This document shows positions 1 to 6,154 of a stretch of 32,784 nt of DNA, piece by piece; the stretch's first letter is position 1; every line of letters begins with the position of its first letter. The notes below the pieces were generated by a model that worked only from the letters and a program-made list of their open reading frames with translations, was not told the DNA's origin and did not search any database. Made by a program: the position numbers and the translations under genes. The DNA is from JAMCZC01 sp964364925 (lineage in GTDB: Bacteria > Patescibacteriota > Microgenomatia > Levybacterales > UBA12049): NCBI GenBank assembly GCA_964364925.1, contig CAYIOB010000002.1, positions 1 through 32,784 on the forward strand, given 5' to 3'.

Positions 1-1
1 T

Positions 2-130
2 CTATCGTTTGTCGTTGGAGCAAAAATTGCAGGGCCTTTGGGCGCCGTATTCGCAATTCCTGTTCTTGGAATTATAGGCATAATTTTTAGAGAGCTTGGC
101 CACTACTTTATTAATCCCACAAAATCTTAA
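2..130 (+). CDS. AI-2E family transporter (PerM/UPF0118), C-terminal fragment
   Basis: The reading frame is open from the window edge and ends at TAA 128-130, leaving 42 residues of the C-terminus. It contains FVVGAKIAGPLGAVFAIPVL followed by a short hydrophobic stretch. The pattern GAK-x-AG-x-LGA-x-x-AIPV is typical of the last membrane segments of AI-2E/PerM family permeases, which are polytopic inner-membrane exporters of unclear substrate. The rest of the gene lies outside the window, so function within the family cannot be judged. Confidence 0.72.
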   Translation, partial: LSFVVGAKIAGPLGAVFAIPVLGIIGIIFRELGHYFINPTKS

Positions 131-204
131 TAACCCAATAAGCAAATATGCAAATTCCAAATGAATGCTTTAATCATTAATCCTTCATCATTTAATCTTA
201 AATG

Positions 205-213
205 TGATATCAT
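205..213 (+). promoter_or_regulatory. extended -10 promoter of hisS (leaderless)
   Basis: TGA followed by TATCAT (208-213) forms an extended -10 element. Only 6 nt separate it from the hisS ATG at 220, so the transcript should begin at or next to the start codon. No Shine-Dalgarno sequence is present. The -35 region is weak (TTCATC at 184-189, spacer 18). Confidence 0.5.
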
Positions 214-219
214 AAGCTT

Positions 220-1407
220 ATGATAAATGTCCAAACCCTTAAGGGTTTTCGTGATTTTTTGCCCAAAGACGCAAAGAAACGTGAATACGTAATAAACACT
301 TTAAAGAAAGTGTTTGAGTCCTATGGCTTTGAGCCATTAGAAACCCCAAGCCTTGAGTACGAAGGGGTGCTAACCGGGAAATACGGAGACGAAGGCGACA
401 AGCTCATGTATAAATTTAAAGACTTAGGTGGACGGAATGTTGCGCTTCGCTACGATCAAACCGTTCCTCTGGCTAGAGTTGTTGCGCAGTATCAAAACGA
501 CCTCCCCATGCCTTTTAAAAGATACCAGATACAAAATGTATGGAGAGCCGAAAACACGCAAAAAGGCAGATACAGAGAATTTATGCAGGTCGATATCGAC
601 ATTGTCGGCTCCCCTTCTCTAAGGGCTGACGCGGAAATAATCGCATGCGCTTTGAAAGCAATTAGAAAATTAGGATTTGAAAATGCAAAAGTTTTAGTAA
701 ATGACCGTTCTATATTTAAAGACTGGAAGCCTACAGTTTTTTCTGCCATTGACAAATGGGACAAAATAGGAAAAGACGGAGTATCTAAGGAACTTATTCA
801 AAAAGGTTTTGAGAAGCAATGGATTGAGAAATTATTTAATAACTTTGACGATAAAAAACCACCGCCTAATATAGAAAGCGTATTCAATTTCTTAAAGGAA
901 TATTCTATTGAAAAGGATAAAGACATAATCTTTAAATCGAGACTTGCAAGAGGTCTTGATTACTACACATCTACTATTTTTGAGATTGTTTCCGAGGATT
1001 ATCCTTACGGCTCACTGGCCGGCGGAGGAAGGTATGATAATCTAATAGGAATTTTTGCAGGCAAACAAATTCCCGCAGTTGGATTTTCTTTTGGTTTTGA
1101 CCGCCTTTTTGAGGCTATGGATGAACTAAATCTTTTTCCGGCAGGACCTTCGGTTACAAAAGTTTTAGTTACAAGTACGAATGAGCGGGCTTTTGAAATT
1201 GCAAATACCTTAAGGGAAAATGGTATAAATACCGAGATTTATCTGGATGAAAAAGATTTGGAAAAACAATTAAAATATGCAGACAAAAAAGATATTCCCT
1301 ACTCAATCATTTTTGACAAAGAAAAATTAATACTAAAAGACATGATCAGGAGGACACAGGAAACATTAACATTGGAAGAAATAATTAAAAAACTAATTCA
1401 ATCCTAA
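220..1407 (+). CDS. hisS: histidyl-tRNA synthetase
   Basis: Class II aminoacyl-tRNA synthetase that charges tRNA-His in the cytoplasm. The 395 residues are slightly shorter than the usual 420. Visible in order: motif 1 around YGFEPLETPSLEY, motif 2 with RAENTQKGRYREFMQ (Arg and Glu for ATP and amino-acid binding), the histidine-specific LARGLDYYTSTIFE and SLAGGGRYDNLIG blocks, motif 3 with FSFGFDRL, then a C-terminal anticodon-binding domain. In motif 2 the common FRyE becomes WRAEN, a mild variation. The ATG at 220 is preferred because an extended -10 box ends 6 nt upstream, giving a leaderless mRNA. The EamA gene follows with no gap (TAA then ATG), so the two are probably co-transcribed. 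Confidence 0.96.
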   Translation: MINVQTLKGFRDFLPKDAKKREYVINTLKKVFESYGFEPLETPSLEYEGVLTGKYGDEGDKLMYKFKDLGGRNVALRYDQTVPLARVVAQYQNDLPMPFKRYQIQNVWRAENTQKGRYREFMQVDIDIVGSPSLRADAEIIACALKAIRKLGFENAKVLVNDRSIFKDWKPTVFSAIDKWDKIGKDGVSKELIQKGFEKQWIEKLFNNFDDKKPPPNIESVFNFLKEYSIEKDKDIIFKSRLARGLDYYTSTIFEIVSEDYPYGSLAGGGRYDNLIGIFAGKQIPAVGFSFGFDRLFEAMDELNLFPAGPSVTKVLVTSTNERAFEIANTLRENGINTEIYLDEKDLEKQLKYADKKDIPYSIIFDKEKLILKDMIRRTQETLTLEEIIKKLIQS

Positions 1408-2349
1408 ATGCCCTTTAGAATTTTTTTAATATCGCGAAACAAAACAAAACTGGCAATTTTGGCACTTATTTTTGCAAATATTATTTGGGGCGCCGGACTT
1501 CCTATTTACAAATGGACGCTTGAAGTGATTCCCCCATTTACTTTTGCTTTTATAAGATTTTTTTTGGGAGCAGTTATTCTTATCCCATTTATTTTAAAAA
1601 ATTTTAAATTCGCGAAAGAAGACATACCAAAACTTTTCTTTGCATCAATAATATCCATAACTCTTCAGATACCTCTTCTCTTATTCGGATTAAAACTAGC
1701 ACCGAGCATTAACGCTCCGATTATAATTTCCGCCGGTCCCATAATCCTACTGGGAGCCTCAATAATTTTTTTCAAAGAAAAAATATCAGCAAAATTACTG
1801 GCAGGAACCCTTATCAGTCTTTTAGGTGTTTTGATATTGATTTTTAAACCTGCTCTGGAAGCCGGATTTTCGAGCGGAGTTTTAGGAAATTTTCTTATTT
1901 TTCTTGCAACCATCTGCAGCGTAATTCAAGCGCTTGTTGTTAAAAAAATAATGAAAAGAAATGATCCCTTGGCAACTGTTTTTCTTACCTTTATTATTGG
2001 TTCTCTTTTCCTTTTACCCGCCGTTTTAATAGAATATAATTCAACCGGTTTCTTCGCATTGAATATGCAGGCAATTCTAGGAATTATTTATGCGGTTTTA
2101 TTTGCATCGATTTTGGCACATTATTTCTATTTTTTAGCTTTAAAACATGTAAGAGTCTCCGAAACGGGAATTTTTACATATGTTGACCCTATTGCCACAA
2201 TCTTAGTTGCTATTCCACTATTGCATGAAACTATTTCCGAATCTTATGTAATTGCAGCAGTACTGGTGTTTTTAGGAATTTATGTTGCAGAAGGAAGAAT
2301 TCATTACCACCCTTTCCATCTTCTAAGAAAACAGACTTCGGAGTTTTAA
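1408..2349 (+). CDS. EamA/DMT-superfamily permease
   Basis: The 313-residue protein is strongly hydrophobic with about ten predicted membrane spans arranged as two EamA repeats. The first repeat starts near residue 16 (LALIFANIIWGAGLPIYKW) and includes the FIRFFLGAVIL helix. The second starts near residue 150. These proteins are inner-membrane exporters or importers of small metabolites in the drug/metabolite transporter superfamily; the substrate cannot be read from the sequence. The start codon directly abuts the hisS stop, so translation is probably coupled to hisS. A short charged tail ends the protein. It converges on the EEP gene with only 4 nt between the stops. Confidence 0.88.
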   Translation: MPFRIFLISRNKTKLAILALIFANIIWGAGLPIYKWTLEVIPPFTFAFIRFFLGAVILIPFILKNFKFAKEDIPKLFFASIISITLQIPLLLFGLKLAPSINAPIIISAGPIILLGASIIFFKEKISAKLLAGTLISLLGVLILIFKPALEAGFSSGVLGNFLIFLATICSVIQALVVKKIMKRNDPLATVFLTFIIGSLFLLPAVLIEYNSTGFFALNMQAILGIIYAVLFASILAHYFYFLALKHVRVSETGIFTYVDPIATILVAIPLLHETISESYVIAAVLVFLGIYVAEGRIHYHPFHLLRKQTSEF

Positions 2350-2353
2350 AAAA

Positions 2354-3130
2354 TTAATTAAATTCCAGAAATAAAGGCAGATGGTCGGAGACTTCATCTT
2401 GCAAAACTTTAAAATCTTTTACTTTTATATCTTTTGAAACTAATATATAGTCGGCATATTTATCTTTTCTTGTATGCAGATTACTTCTTGTACTTTTAAC
2501 ATTATGTTTCTTAATTAGATTAACCATTCCCTCTTCCAGCTTAAACATGCTCTTCGTGTTTGGGTTTAGATTAAAATCCCCGCAAAGAATTTTTCTATGT
2601 TTATATGAATCCAAGAATTTTGTTATTTTGTCCGATTGCTCCAATCTTTCCGGTGTATCTTCTTTTGAGTCGGGAATCCAATATCCATGCAGATTGGCAA
2701 TCAAAGTTTCTTTTTTATCTTTCTCTATATCAACAAAATGGATGTTCCTTGGAAAATCCATAAACTGACCATTCCTTACGGGTTTCGTGTGCTCTTGACC
2801 ATATGAGCCATAAACAAAAATATCTCCTTCGGATAAAACCTTTATTGATTTTCTGACAAAAGTAGCCTGTCCAAAAAGAAGTTCGAAATCAACCTTTTCT
2901 TTAGTATCATGTCTTGCAAACATGGGGGCAAAATAACTGCTGTAGTTTTTTAAGATCTTTTCAATATCGGAATAAACATTCGTCTTCATACCATTATGAA
3001 AAATATTTCTGTCGGATTTGAATACTTCCTGAAAACAAAATATATCAACAGTCTTACTTTGCTCTTTTATAAATTCAATCAGTGGTTCGTATACTTGCCC
3101 TCCCCAAATATTCAAAGCAATCAGTTTCAT
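2354..3130 (-). CDS. endonuclease/exonuclease/phosphatase (EEP) family hydrolase
   Basis: The 258 residues match the compact EEP fold found in ExoIII, DNase I and phosphodiesterases. N7 lies in the first strand (LIALNIWG) and E35 in DIFCFQEV is the metal ligand. The GDFNLNP block provides Asp and Asn, YADYILVS follows, and SDHLPLFLEF at the end carries D249 and H250 as the catalytic pair. There is no signal peptide, so it acts in the cytoplasm. The substrate could be DNA, RNA, a lipid or a sugar phosphate. The ATG lies 6 nt after an extended -10 (TGA plus TATAAT, 3137-3142), so the mRNA should be leaderless. Its upstream module is repeated in front of the HD hydrolase gene, suggesting shared control. 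Confidence 0.85.
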   Translation of the reverse strand: MKLIALNIWGGQVYEPLIEFIKEQSKTVDIFCFQEVFKSDRNIFHNGMKTNVYSDIEKILKNYSSYFAPMFARHDTKEKVDFELLFGQATFVRKSIKVLSEGDIFVYGSYGQEHTKPVRNGQFMDFPRNIHFVDIEKDKKETLIANLHGYWIPDSKEDTPERLEQSDKITKFLDSYKHRKILCGDFNLNPNTKSMFKLEEGMVNLIKKHNVKSTRSNLHTRKDKYADYILVSKDIKVKDFKVLQDEVSDHLPLFLEFN

Positions 3131-3136
3131 TTGAAT

Positions 3137-3301
3137 ATTATATCACGGGGAAATTTGGAACTAAGGAAAATGGATTATCACAGGTATACAAGTATACCTG
3201 TATTAAAAATGCTTGTGTAATGACATATTGATACATGTTGATACATGGAAACATGCTCAATTAAATAAATACCTAAGTGAAAAATAACTCGGGAGAACTG
3301 G
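3137..3301 (-). repeat. duplicated promoter/operator module, copy 1 (upstream of EEP gene)
   Basis: About 165 bp that align along their whole length with 4260-4419, with roughly three quarters of positions identical by eye and a few single-base gaps. Each copy starts at the -10 box of the minus-strand gene next to it. Shared blocks include AAATTTGGAACTAAGGAAAA/AAATTTGAAACTAAAGAAAA, a GTATAC dyad, TGTATCAA-type half-sites, AATTAAATAAATA/AACTAAATAAATA and CGGGAGAA. In copy 1 the minus strand carries two direct half-sites TGTATCAA about 10 bp apart. The -10 here is TGA plus TATAAT; a possible -35 is TTAGTT (3159-3164). Confidence 0.85.
3180..3201. promoter_or_regulatory. 22-bp operator-like dyad, copy 1
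   Basis: Perfect 10-bp arms ACAGGTATAC and GTATACCTGT are separated by AA. The dyad centre lies about 60 bp upstream of the expected transcription start of the EEP gene, a typical place for an activator on the same helix face as RNA polymerase. The same dyad recurs at 4306-4329. The spacing suits a dimeric regulator; the two-base loop makes a terminator hairpin unlikely and no T-run follows. Confidence 0.7.
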
Positions 3302-3303
3302 TT

Positions 3304-3332
3304 TTGCTAATCACAACATTTAGGTATATAAT
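3304..3332 (+). promoter_or_regulatory. sigma70-type promoter of the proline-rich small gene
   Basis: TTGCTA (3304-3309), a 17-bp spacer and TATAAT (3327-3332). It points away from the EEP promoter across the dyad module. Transcription should start near 3339, leaving a short leader that holds a full Shine-Dalgarno sequence, AAGGAGGTGAT (3340-3350), 5 nt before ATG 3356. This is one of few genes here with both a promoter and a leader. Confidence 0.75.
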
Positions 3333-3355
3333 TAAATTAAAGGAGGTGATTTGAA

Positions 3356-3553
3356 ATGACAGACGAAAGAGGAGAAACCCCGCGACCCCCAGAAGTTCCT
3401 AAACAAACTCCCGAACCTGGAACTACAGAACCAATCCCTGAAGCTGTACCCCCAGTTCTTAAACCAGATTCATTATTAGACAGGCTACAATCAGAAGCGG
3501 CTAGGGCACGTGGGGCAAAACAAAGCGGAAAAAGCGGCAGCTCTCATACTTAA
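3356..3553 (+). CDS. small proline-rich, probably disordered protein
   Basis: The 65-residue product has no recognisable domain. Its first 40 residues are rich in Pro, Glu and Thr (for example TPEPGTTEPIPEAVPPVLKP), followed by a short possible helix (DSLLDRLQSEAARARG) and a Ser/Gly/Lys tail. It is expected to be unfolded and soluble, with no signal peptide. The gene is supported by a consensus promoter and an almost ideal Shine-Dalgarno sequence at correct spacing, better than most genes here. It lies between the two copies of the duplicated promoter module, diverging from the EEP gene and converging on the HD gene. Function unknown; a small adaptor or regulatory peptide is conceivable. Confidence 0.7.
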   Translation: MTDERGETPRPPEVPKQTPEPGTTEPIPEAVPPVLKPDSLLDRLQSEAARARGAKQSGKSGSSHT

Positions 3554-3594
3554 ATCTTGAGTAGATTATGCCAGGGGGGAAATTCGTAATAATT

Positions 3595-4251
3595 CTATTC
3601 TTTTCCTTCCCATTCTTTATAAAACTTCTTAAGAAATTTTTCCATATATTTATGTCTTCTAAGAGCGATTTGCCTTGCGGTTTTAGTATTCATTCTGTTT
3701 TTTAAGAGCAGGAGTTTTTCGTAGAAATGATTAATCGTCGGACTTTTGCTATTTTTATATTCTTCAAATGAATTATGCATTGTTGGCTTTGAGTTTGGGT
3801 TGTGAATTTCCTGCCCCATTTTTCCTCCGTAAGCAAAAGTCCTGGCAATTCCAATTGCGCCAATCGCGTCTAATTTATCCGCGTCCTGCACAACCATCCC
3901 TTCTTTTGTTTTCATCTGGGACTTTACGTTTGCTCCCCTAAAACTTACAGTCTTTATAATTTGGTAAACGTGCTCGATATATTTTTCTTCGACATCAAGA
4001 GTTTCGAGCCACGTCCTTGCGGTTTTTGGTCCGATTTCTTCGTCCCCTCCGTGCAATTTCCAGTCGGCAATATCATGCAAAAGAGCAGCTATTTCTATTA
4101 CAAACATCTCAACATTCTTTTCTTTCTTTCCGATATATTTTGCCATTTTCCAAACCCTATAAACATGCCACCAGTCATGTCCGCTACTTTCCCCTTCCAA
4201 GGTTTTCTTGGCATAATCCGCAGTTTTTTGAATGATTATTTTTTTATTCAT
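3595..4251 (-). CDS. HD-domain phosphohydrolase
   Basis: The 218-residue protein has the HD metal-binding pattern: H29 (GHDWWHVYRVW), H59-D60 (AALLHDIADW) and D125 (VQDADKLDAIGAIGIAR). The layout matches YedJ-like HD proteins, which are cytoplasmic metal-dependent phosphohydrolases acting on nucleotides or similar phosphoesters. The substrate is not determined by sequence. A basic C-terminal helix (RRHKYMEKFLKKFYKEW) ends the protein. The ATG lies 8 nt after an extended -10 (TGG plus TATAAT, 4260-4265), consistent with a leaderless or nearly leaderless mRNA. The upstream 160 bp duplicates the region in front of the EEP gene, so the two are probably co-regulated. Confidence 0.9.
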   Translation of the reverse strand: MNKKIIIQKTADYAKKTLEGESSGHDWWHVYRVWKMAKYIGKKEKNVEMFVIEIAALLHDIADWKLHGGDEEIGPKTARTWLETLDVEEKYIEHVYQIIKTVSFRGANVKSQMKTKEGMVVQDADKLDAIGAIGIARTFAYGGKMGQEIHNPNSKPTMHNSFEEYKNSKSPTINHFYEKLLLLKNRMNTKTARQIALRRHKYMEKFLKKFYKEWEGKE

Positions 4252-4305
4252 TGATGCTAATTATACCACGAGGGAGAAATTTGAAACTAAAGAAAAAATG
4301 ATTAT

Positions 4306-4329
4306 CACAGGTATACAAGTATACTTGTG
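4306..4329. promoter_or_regulatory. operator-like dyad, copy 2
   Basis: Arms CACAGGTATAC and GTATACTTGTG are separated by AA, 11 bp each with one mismatch. The core GTATAC-AA-GTATAC is identical to copy 1. Its centre is about 65 bp upstream of the expected HD gene start. Conservation of the core while surrounding bases drift suggests a protein-binding site. Confidence 0.7.
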
Positions 4330-4349
4330 GTAAAAAGGTTATGTAGTGA

Positions 4350-4361
4350 TGTATCAATACA
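4350..4361. promoter_or_regulatory. secondary dyad TGTAT-CA-ATACA
   Basis: Short dyad of the same style (5-bp arms, 2-bp centre) inside copy 2. Copy 1 has related half-sites in direct orientation at the matching place (about 3223-3246). It may be a second, weaker site for the same regulator. Confidence 0.4.
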
Positions 4362-4437
4362 TTAAAACATAATCAACTAAATAAATATCGGGGTGAAAAT
4401 AAACGCGGGAGAAATTGGAGATTAGGGGAATCTAAGA

Positions 4438-4734
4438 TCAATTTCTAGAGCATGGATAAATTACAAAATCTTGTGGAGGTTTTTCAGACTCATGCACCCA
4501 TATGGCTTCCCATAGCATAACTCGACTACTGCATCTAGGTAAACCTTCAATAAGCCTTACTTTTGTCGCGGTGGCAACGCTAACCGACGAAGGGTCATAT
4601 TCTAATGAAAATTGCTCAAGTGTAACCCTGGCTCTCTCTATATCTACTTGAGAAGTTTCAAAATCTATAACTGTAGCCGTTTTGGTAACCAACATTGATG
4701 TTTTTTTCAGATAAACCGGCTCCATCTCTCTCAT
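4438..4734 (-). CDS. hypothetical protein (98 residues)
   Basis: No family is recognised. The product is soluble, without signal peptide or membrane span, and looks like a small alpha/beta domain (strands around TKTATVIDFE and SVSVATATKVRLIEG) with two Cys residues (SRCSSR-like region and near the C-terminus, YPCSRN). A longer frame begins at 4758, but TATAAT (4742-4747) lies inside that extension with TTGATT 17 bp upstream, and ends 7 nt before the ATG at 4734. I therefore place the start at 4734 as a leaderless gene. This promoter architecture is the main argument that the frame is real. It diverges from rpmE and ends close to promoter module copy 2. Confidence 0.6.
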   Translation of the reverse strand: MREMEPVYLKKTSMLVTKTATVIDFETSQVDIERARVTLEQFSLEYDPSSVSVATATKVRLIEGLPRCSSRVMLWEAIWVHESEKPPQDFVIYPCSRN

Positions 4735-4741
4735 ATATCGG

Positions 4742-4770
4742 ATTATATTATTCTGCATTTGCTAAATCAA
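4742..4770 (-). promoter_or_regulatory. promoter of the 98-residue gene (leaderless)
   Basis: Minus strand TTGATT (4765-4770), 17-bp spacer, TATAAT (4742-4747), then 7 nt to ATG 4734. Confidence 0.65.
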
Positions 4771-4774
4771 GCAC

Positions 4775-4793
4775 AGGGTGAAATTTGCACCCT
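4775..4793. promoter_or_regulatory. dyad between divergent promoters
   Basis: Arms AGGGTG and CACCCT enclose AAATTTG. It sits between the divergent promoters of the 98-residue gene and rpmE, just outside both -35 boxes. No T-run follows on either strand, so an operator is more likely than a terminator. Confidence 0.4.
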
Positions 4794-4813
4794 CCCAAAA
4801 ACCGAACAAAGTC

Positions 4814-4842
4814 TTGTATTGAGTTCCTATTTACGGTATAAT
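4814..4842 (+). promoter_or_regulatory. promoter of rpmE (leaderless)
   Basis: TTGTAT (4814-4819), exactly 17 bp, TATAAT (4837-4842), then 7 nt to ATG 4850. Transcription should begin on or beside the start codon. A TTG at 4844 in the same frame lies in the promoter and is unlikely to be the start. Confidence 0.75.
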
Positions 4843-4849
4843 ATTGAGT

Positions 4850-5137
4850 ATGAAACAGGCGATTCACCCACAATATTTTGATAATGCGCAGGTTATATGT
4901 GCTTGCGGAAACACATTTACAACTGGAAGCACTCTGGAGACAATCCGTGTGGAACTTTGCAGCAAATGCCACCCCTTTTATACGGGCGAACAAAGATTTG
5001 TTGATTCAGGTTCAAAGATTCAAAAATTTCAAGCCAAACAAGAAGCTGCAAAAGAATACGTTGCCAAGAAAAAAGAAGTTAAAAAAGATAACTCCGGACC
5101 GCAGACACTCCGCGAAATGCTTGACGCATTAAAATAG
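4850..5137 (+). CDS. rpmE: 50S ribosomal protein L31, zinc-binding form
   Basis: L31 bridges the large and small ribosomal subunits. The N-terminal 65 residues fit the family: KQAIHPQYF, then C17 and C19 (ICACGNTF) and C37 and C40 (CSKCHPFYTG), the four zinc ligands of the Cys-containing form. FYTGEQRFVDSGSKIQKF is the family signature. The protein has 95 residues, about 25 more than usual, with a charged lysine-rich tail. The start at 4850 is set by a consensus promoter ending 7 nt before it. prfA follows 72 nt downstream, the common rpmE-prfA order. Confidence 0.95.
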   Translation: MKQAIHPQYFDNAQVICACGNTFTTGSTLETIRVELCSKCHPFYTGEQRFVDSGSKIQKFQAKQEAAKEYVAKKKEVKKDNSGPQTLREMLDALK

Positions 5138-5209
5138 CCCTCCTTTGCCAAGGCTTCGGAAGGGCAAGTCCCTTTCCCGCGCCAAGGATCTAAGGAGACA
5201 AAACTTCCT

Positions 5210-6154
5210 ATGGAAGATTACAGATTGATACAGCTTCAAGAATTGGATAAAAAAATCGAGGAAACAAAAACTCTTCTTTCAGACCCTTCTTTGGCCGAAA
5301 TGGCAAAAGCAGAAATTGCGGATTTGGAAAAACAAAAAGCAGAAATTGAGGCAACTTTTCAAACCAACAAAGAAGAAGCAGACGATTCCCTGGACACAAG
5401 AAACGTAATTATCGAAGTATCGGGGGCGGCAGGCGGCGAAGAAGCAAAAATTTGGGGGCAGGATCTTTTGCGGATGTATTCAAGATTTGCCCAGATTAAA
5501 GGATTTAAAATTGAGACATTGGACGAAAACGTAATTAAAGTGGAAGGCAAGGGGCCTGCCCGCAATGCTTCGCAACGCGATGCGGGCGGGGCTTTTGAAT
5601 TGTTTAAGTACGAGGCAGGAGTTCACAGGGTGCAAAGAACTCCCGAGACTGAAAAACGGGGCAGAATTCATACCTCTACCGCAACCGTTTCTGTTTTGCC
5701 GGAACTTGAAGATATTGATTTACATATCAACCCCGACGATATTACTTTTGAAGCTTTTAGAAGCGGCGGACACGGAGGGCAAAATGTTAATAAAGTTTCA
5801 ACAGCGGTAAGACTTATTCATAAACCAAGCGGCATTATCGTTACCTGCCAAACTCAAAGGTTTCAGGCGCAAAACCGAGAGCTGGCAATGGAAATGTTAA
5901 GAGCAAAGCTTTGGGAAGCCGAAGTAGAAAAACAGCACGGAGAAATTTCAAGCTTAAAAGCAACCCAAGTTGGCCGCGGCATGCGGGCCGAGAAAATAAG
6001 AACTTATAATTTCCCCCAAGATAGGCTGACAGACCATAGAATTAATAAGTCCTGGCATAATCTTGAGGCAATTTTAGAAGGAAACCTAAACCAAATCATT
6101 GAGGATATGCGGGTTTTAGAAACTACTGCAGATACTCCAAATCCTTCTGTTTAA
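5210..6154 (+). CDS. prfA: peptide chain release factor 1
   Basis: Ends translation at UAA and UAG by hydrolysing peptidyl-tRNA in the ribosome. The 314 residues are short of the usual 355-360; the N-terminal coiled-coil domain is reduced. GGHGGQNVNK contains the GGQ catalytic motif. PET in RTPETEKRGRIHTS occupies the PxT stop-codon recognition position of RF1, distinguishing it from RF2 (SPF). Residues 116-127 (PARNASQRDAGG) interrupt the normal run from VEGKG to a KYEAGVHRVQR-type block and are encoded by a dyad sequence. The AAGGAG near 5191 is somewhat far from ATG 5210. The 3' end overlaps the antiporter gene by 32 bp (convergent). Confidence 0.95.
   Translation: MEDYRLIQLQELDKKIEETKTLLSDPSLAEMAKAEIADLEKQKAEIEATFQTNKEEADDSLDTRNVIIEVSGAAGGEEAKIWGQDLLRMYSRFAQIKGFKIETLDENVIKVEGKGPARNASQRDAGGAFELFKYEAGVHRVQRTPETEKRGRIHTSTATVSVLPELEDIDLHINPDDITFEAFRSGGHGGQNVNKVSTAVRLIHKPSGIIVTCQTQRFQAQNRELAMEMLRAKLWEAEVEKQHGEISSLKATQVGRGMRAEKIRTYNFPQDRLTDHRINKSWHNLEAILEGNLNQIIEDMRVLETTADTPNPSV
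5555..5590 (+). repeat. 36-bp palindromic in-frame insertion within prfA
   Basis: Exactly 12 codons whose ends pair: 5555-5564 with 5581-5590 form a 10-bp stem (CCTGCCCGCA with TGCGGGCGGG, one G-T pair). The encoded residues are absent from ordinary release factor 1, where the VEGKG-type segment runs directly into a two-aromatic block and KYEAG. The segment is much richer in G and C than the surrounding gene, which suggests acquisition of a mobile palindrome. Confidence 0.7.

Larger units (their letters stand above)
4260..4419 (-). repeat. duplicated promoter/operator module, copy 2 (upstream of HD gene)
   Basis: Second copy of the module at 3137-3301. It starts at the -10 box TATAAT (minus strand, 4260-4265), keeps the GTATAC dyad and ends at a shared CGGGAGAA block. 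It differs from copy 1 by single-base changes and a few short indels, so the duplication is not recent, yet the dyad core is unchanged. Confidence 0.85.

Noticed and set aside
3180..3201. GTATAC dyad as a hairpin terminator
   Set aside because: The two-base loop is too tight, no T-run follows, and the same dyad is repeated at a matching promoter position elsewhere.
5143..5168. Hairpin TTGCC/GGCAA between rpmE and prfA as a terminator
   Set aside because: The stem is only about 5 bp and no T-run follows; the genes are most likely co-transcribed.
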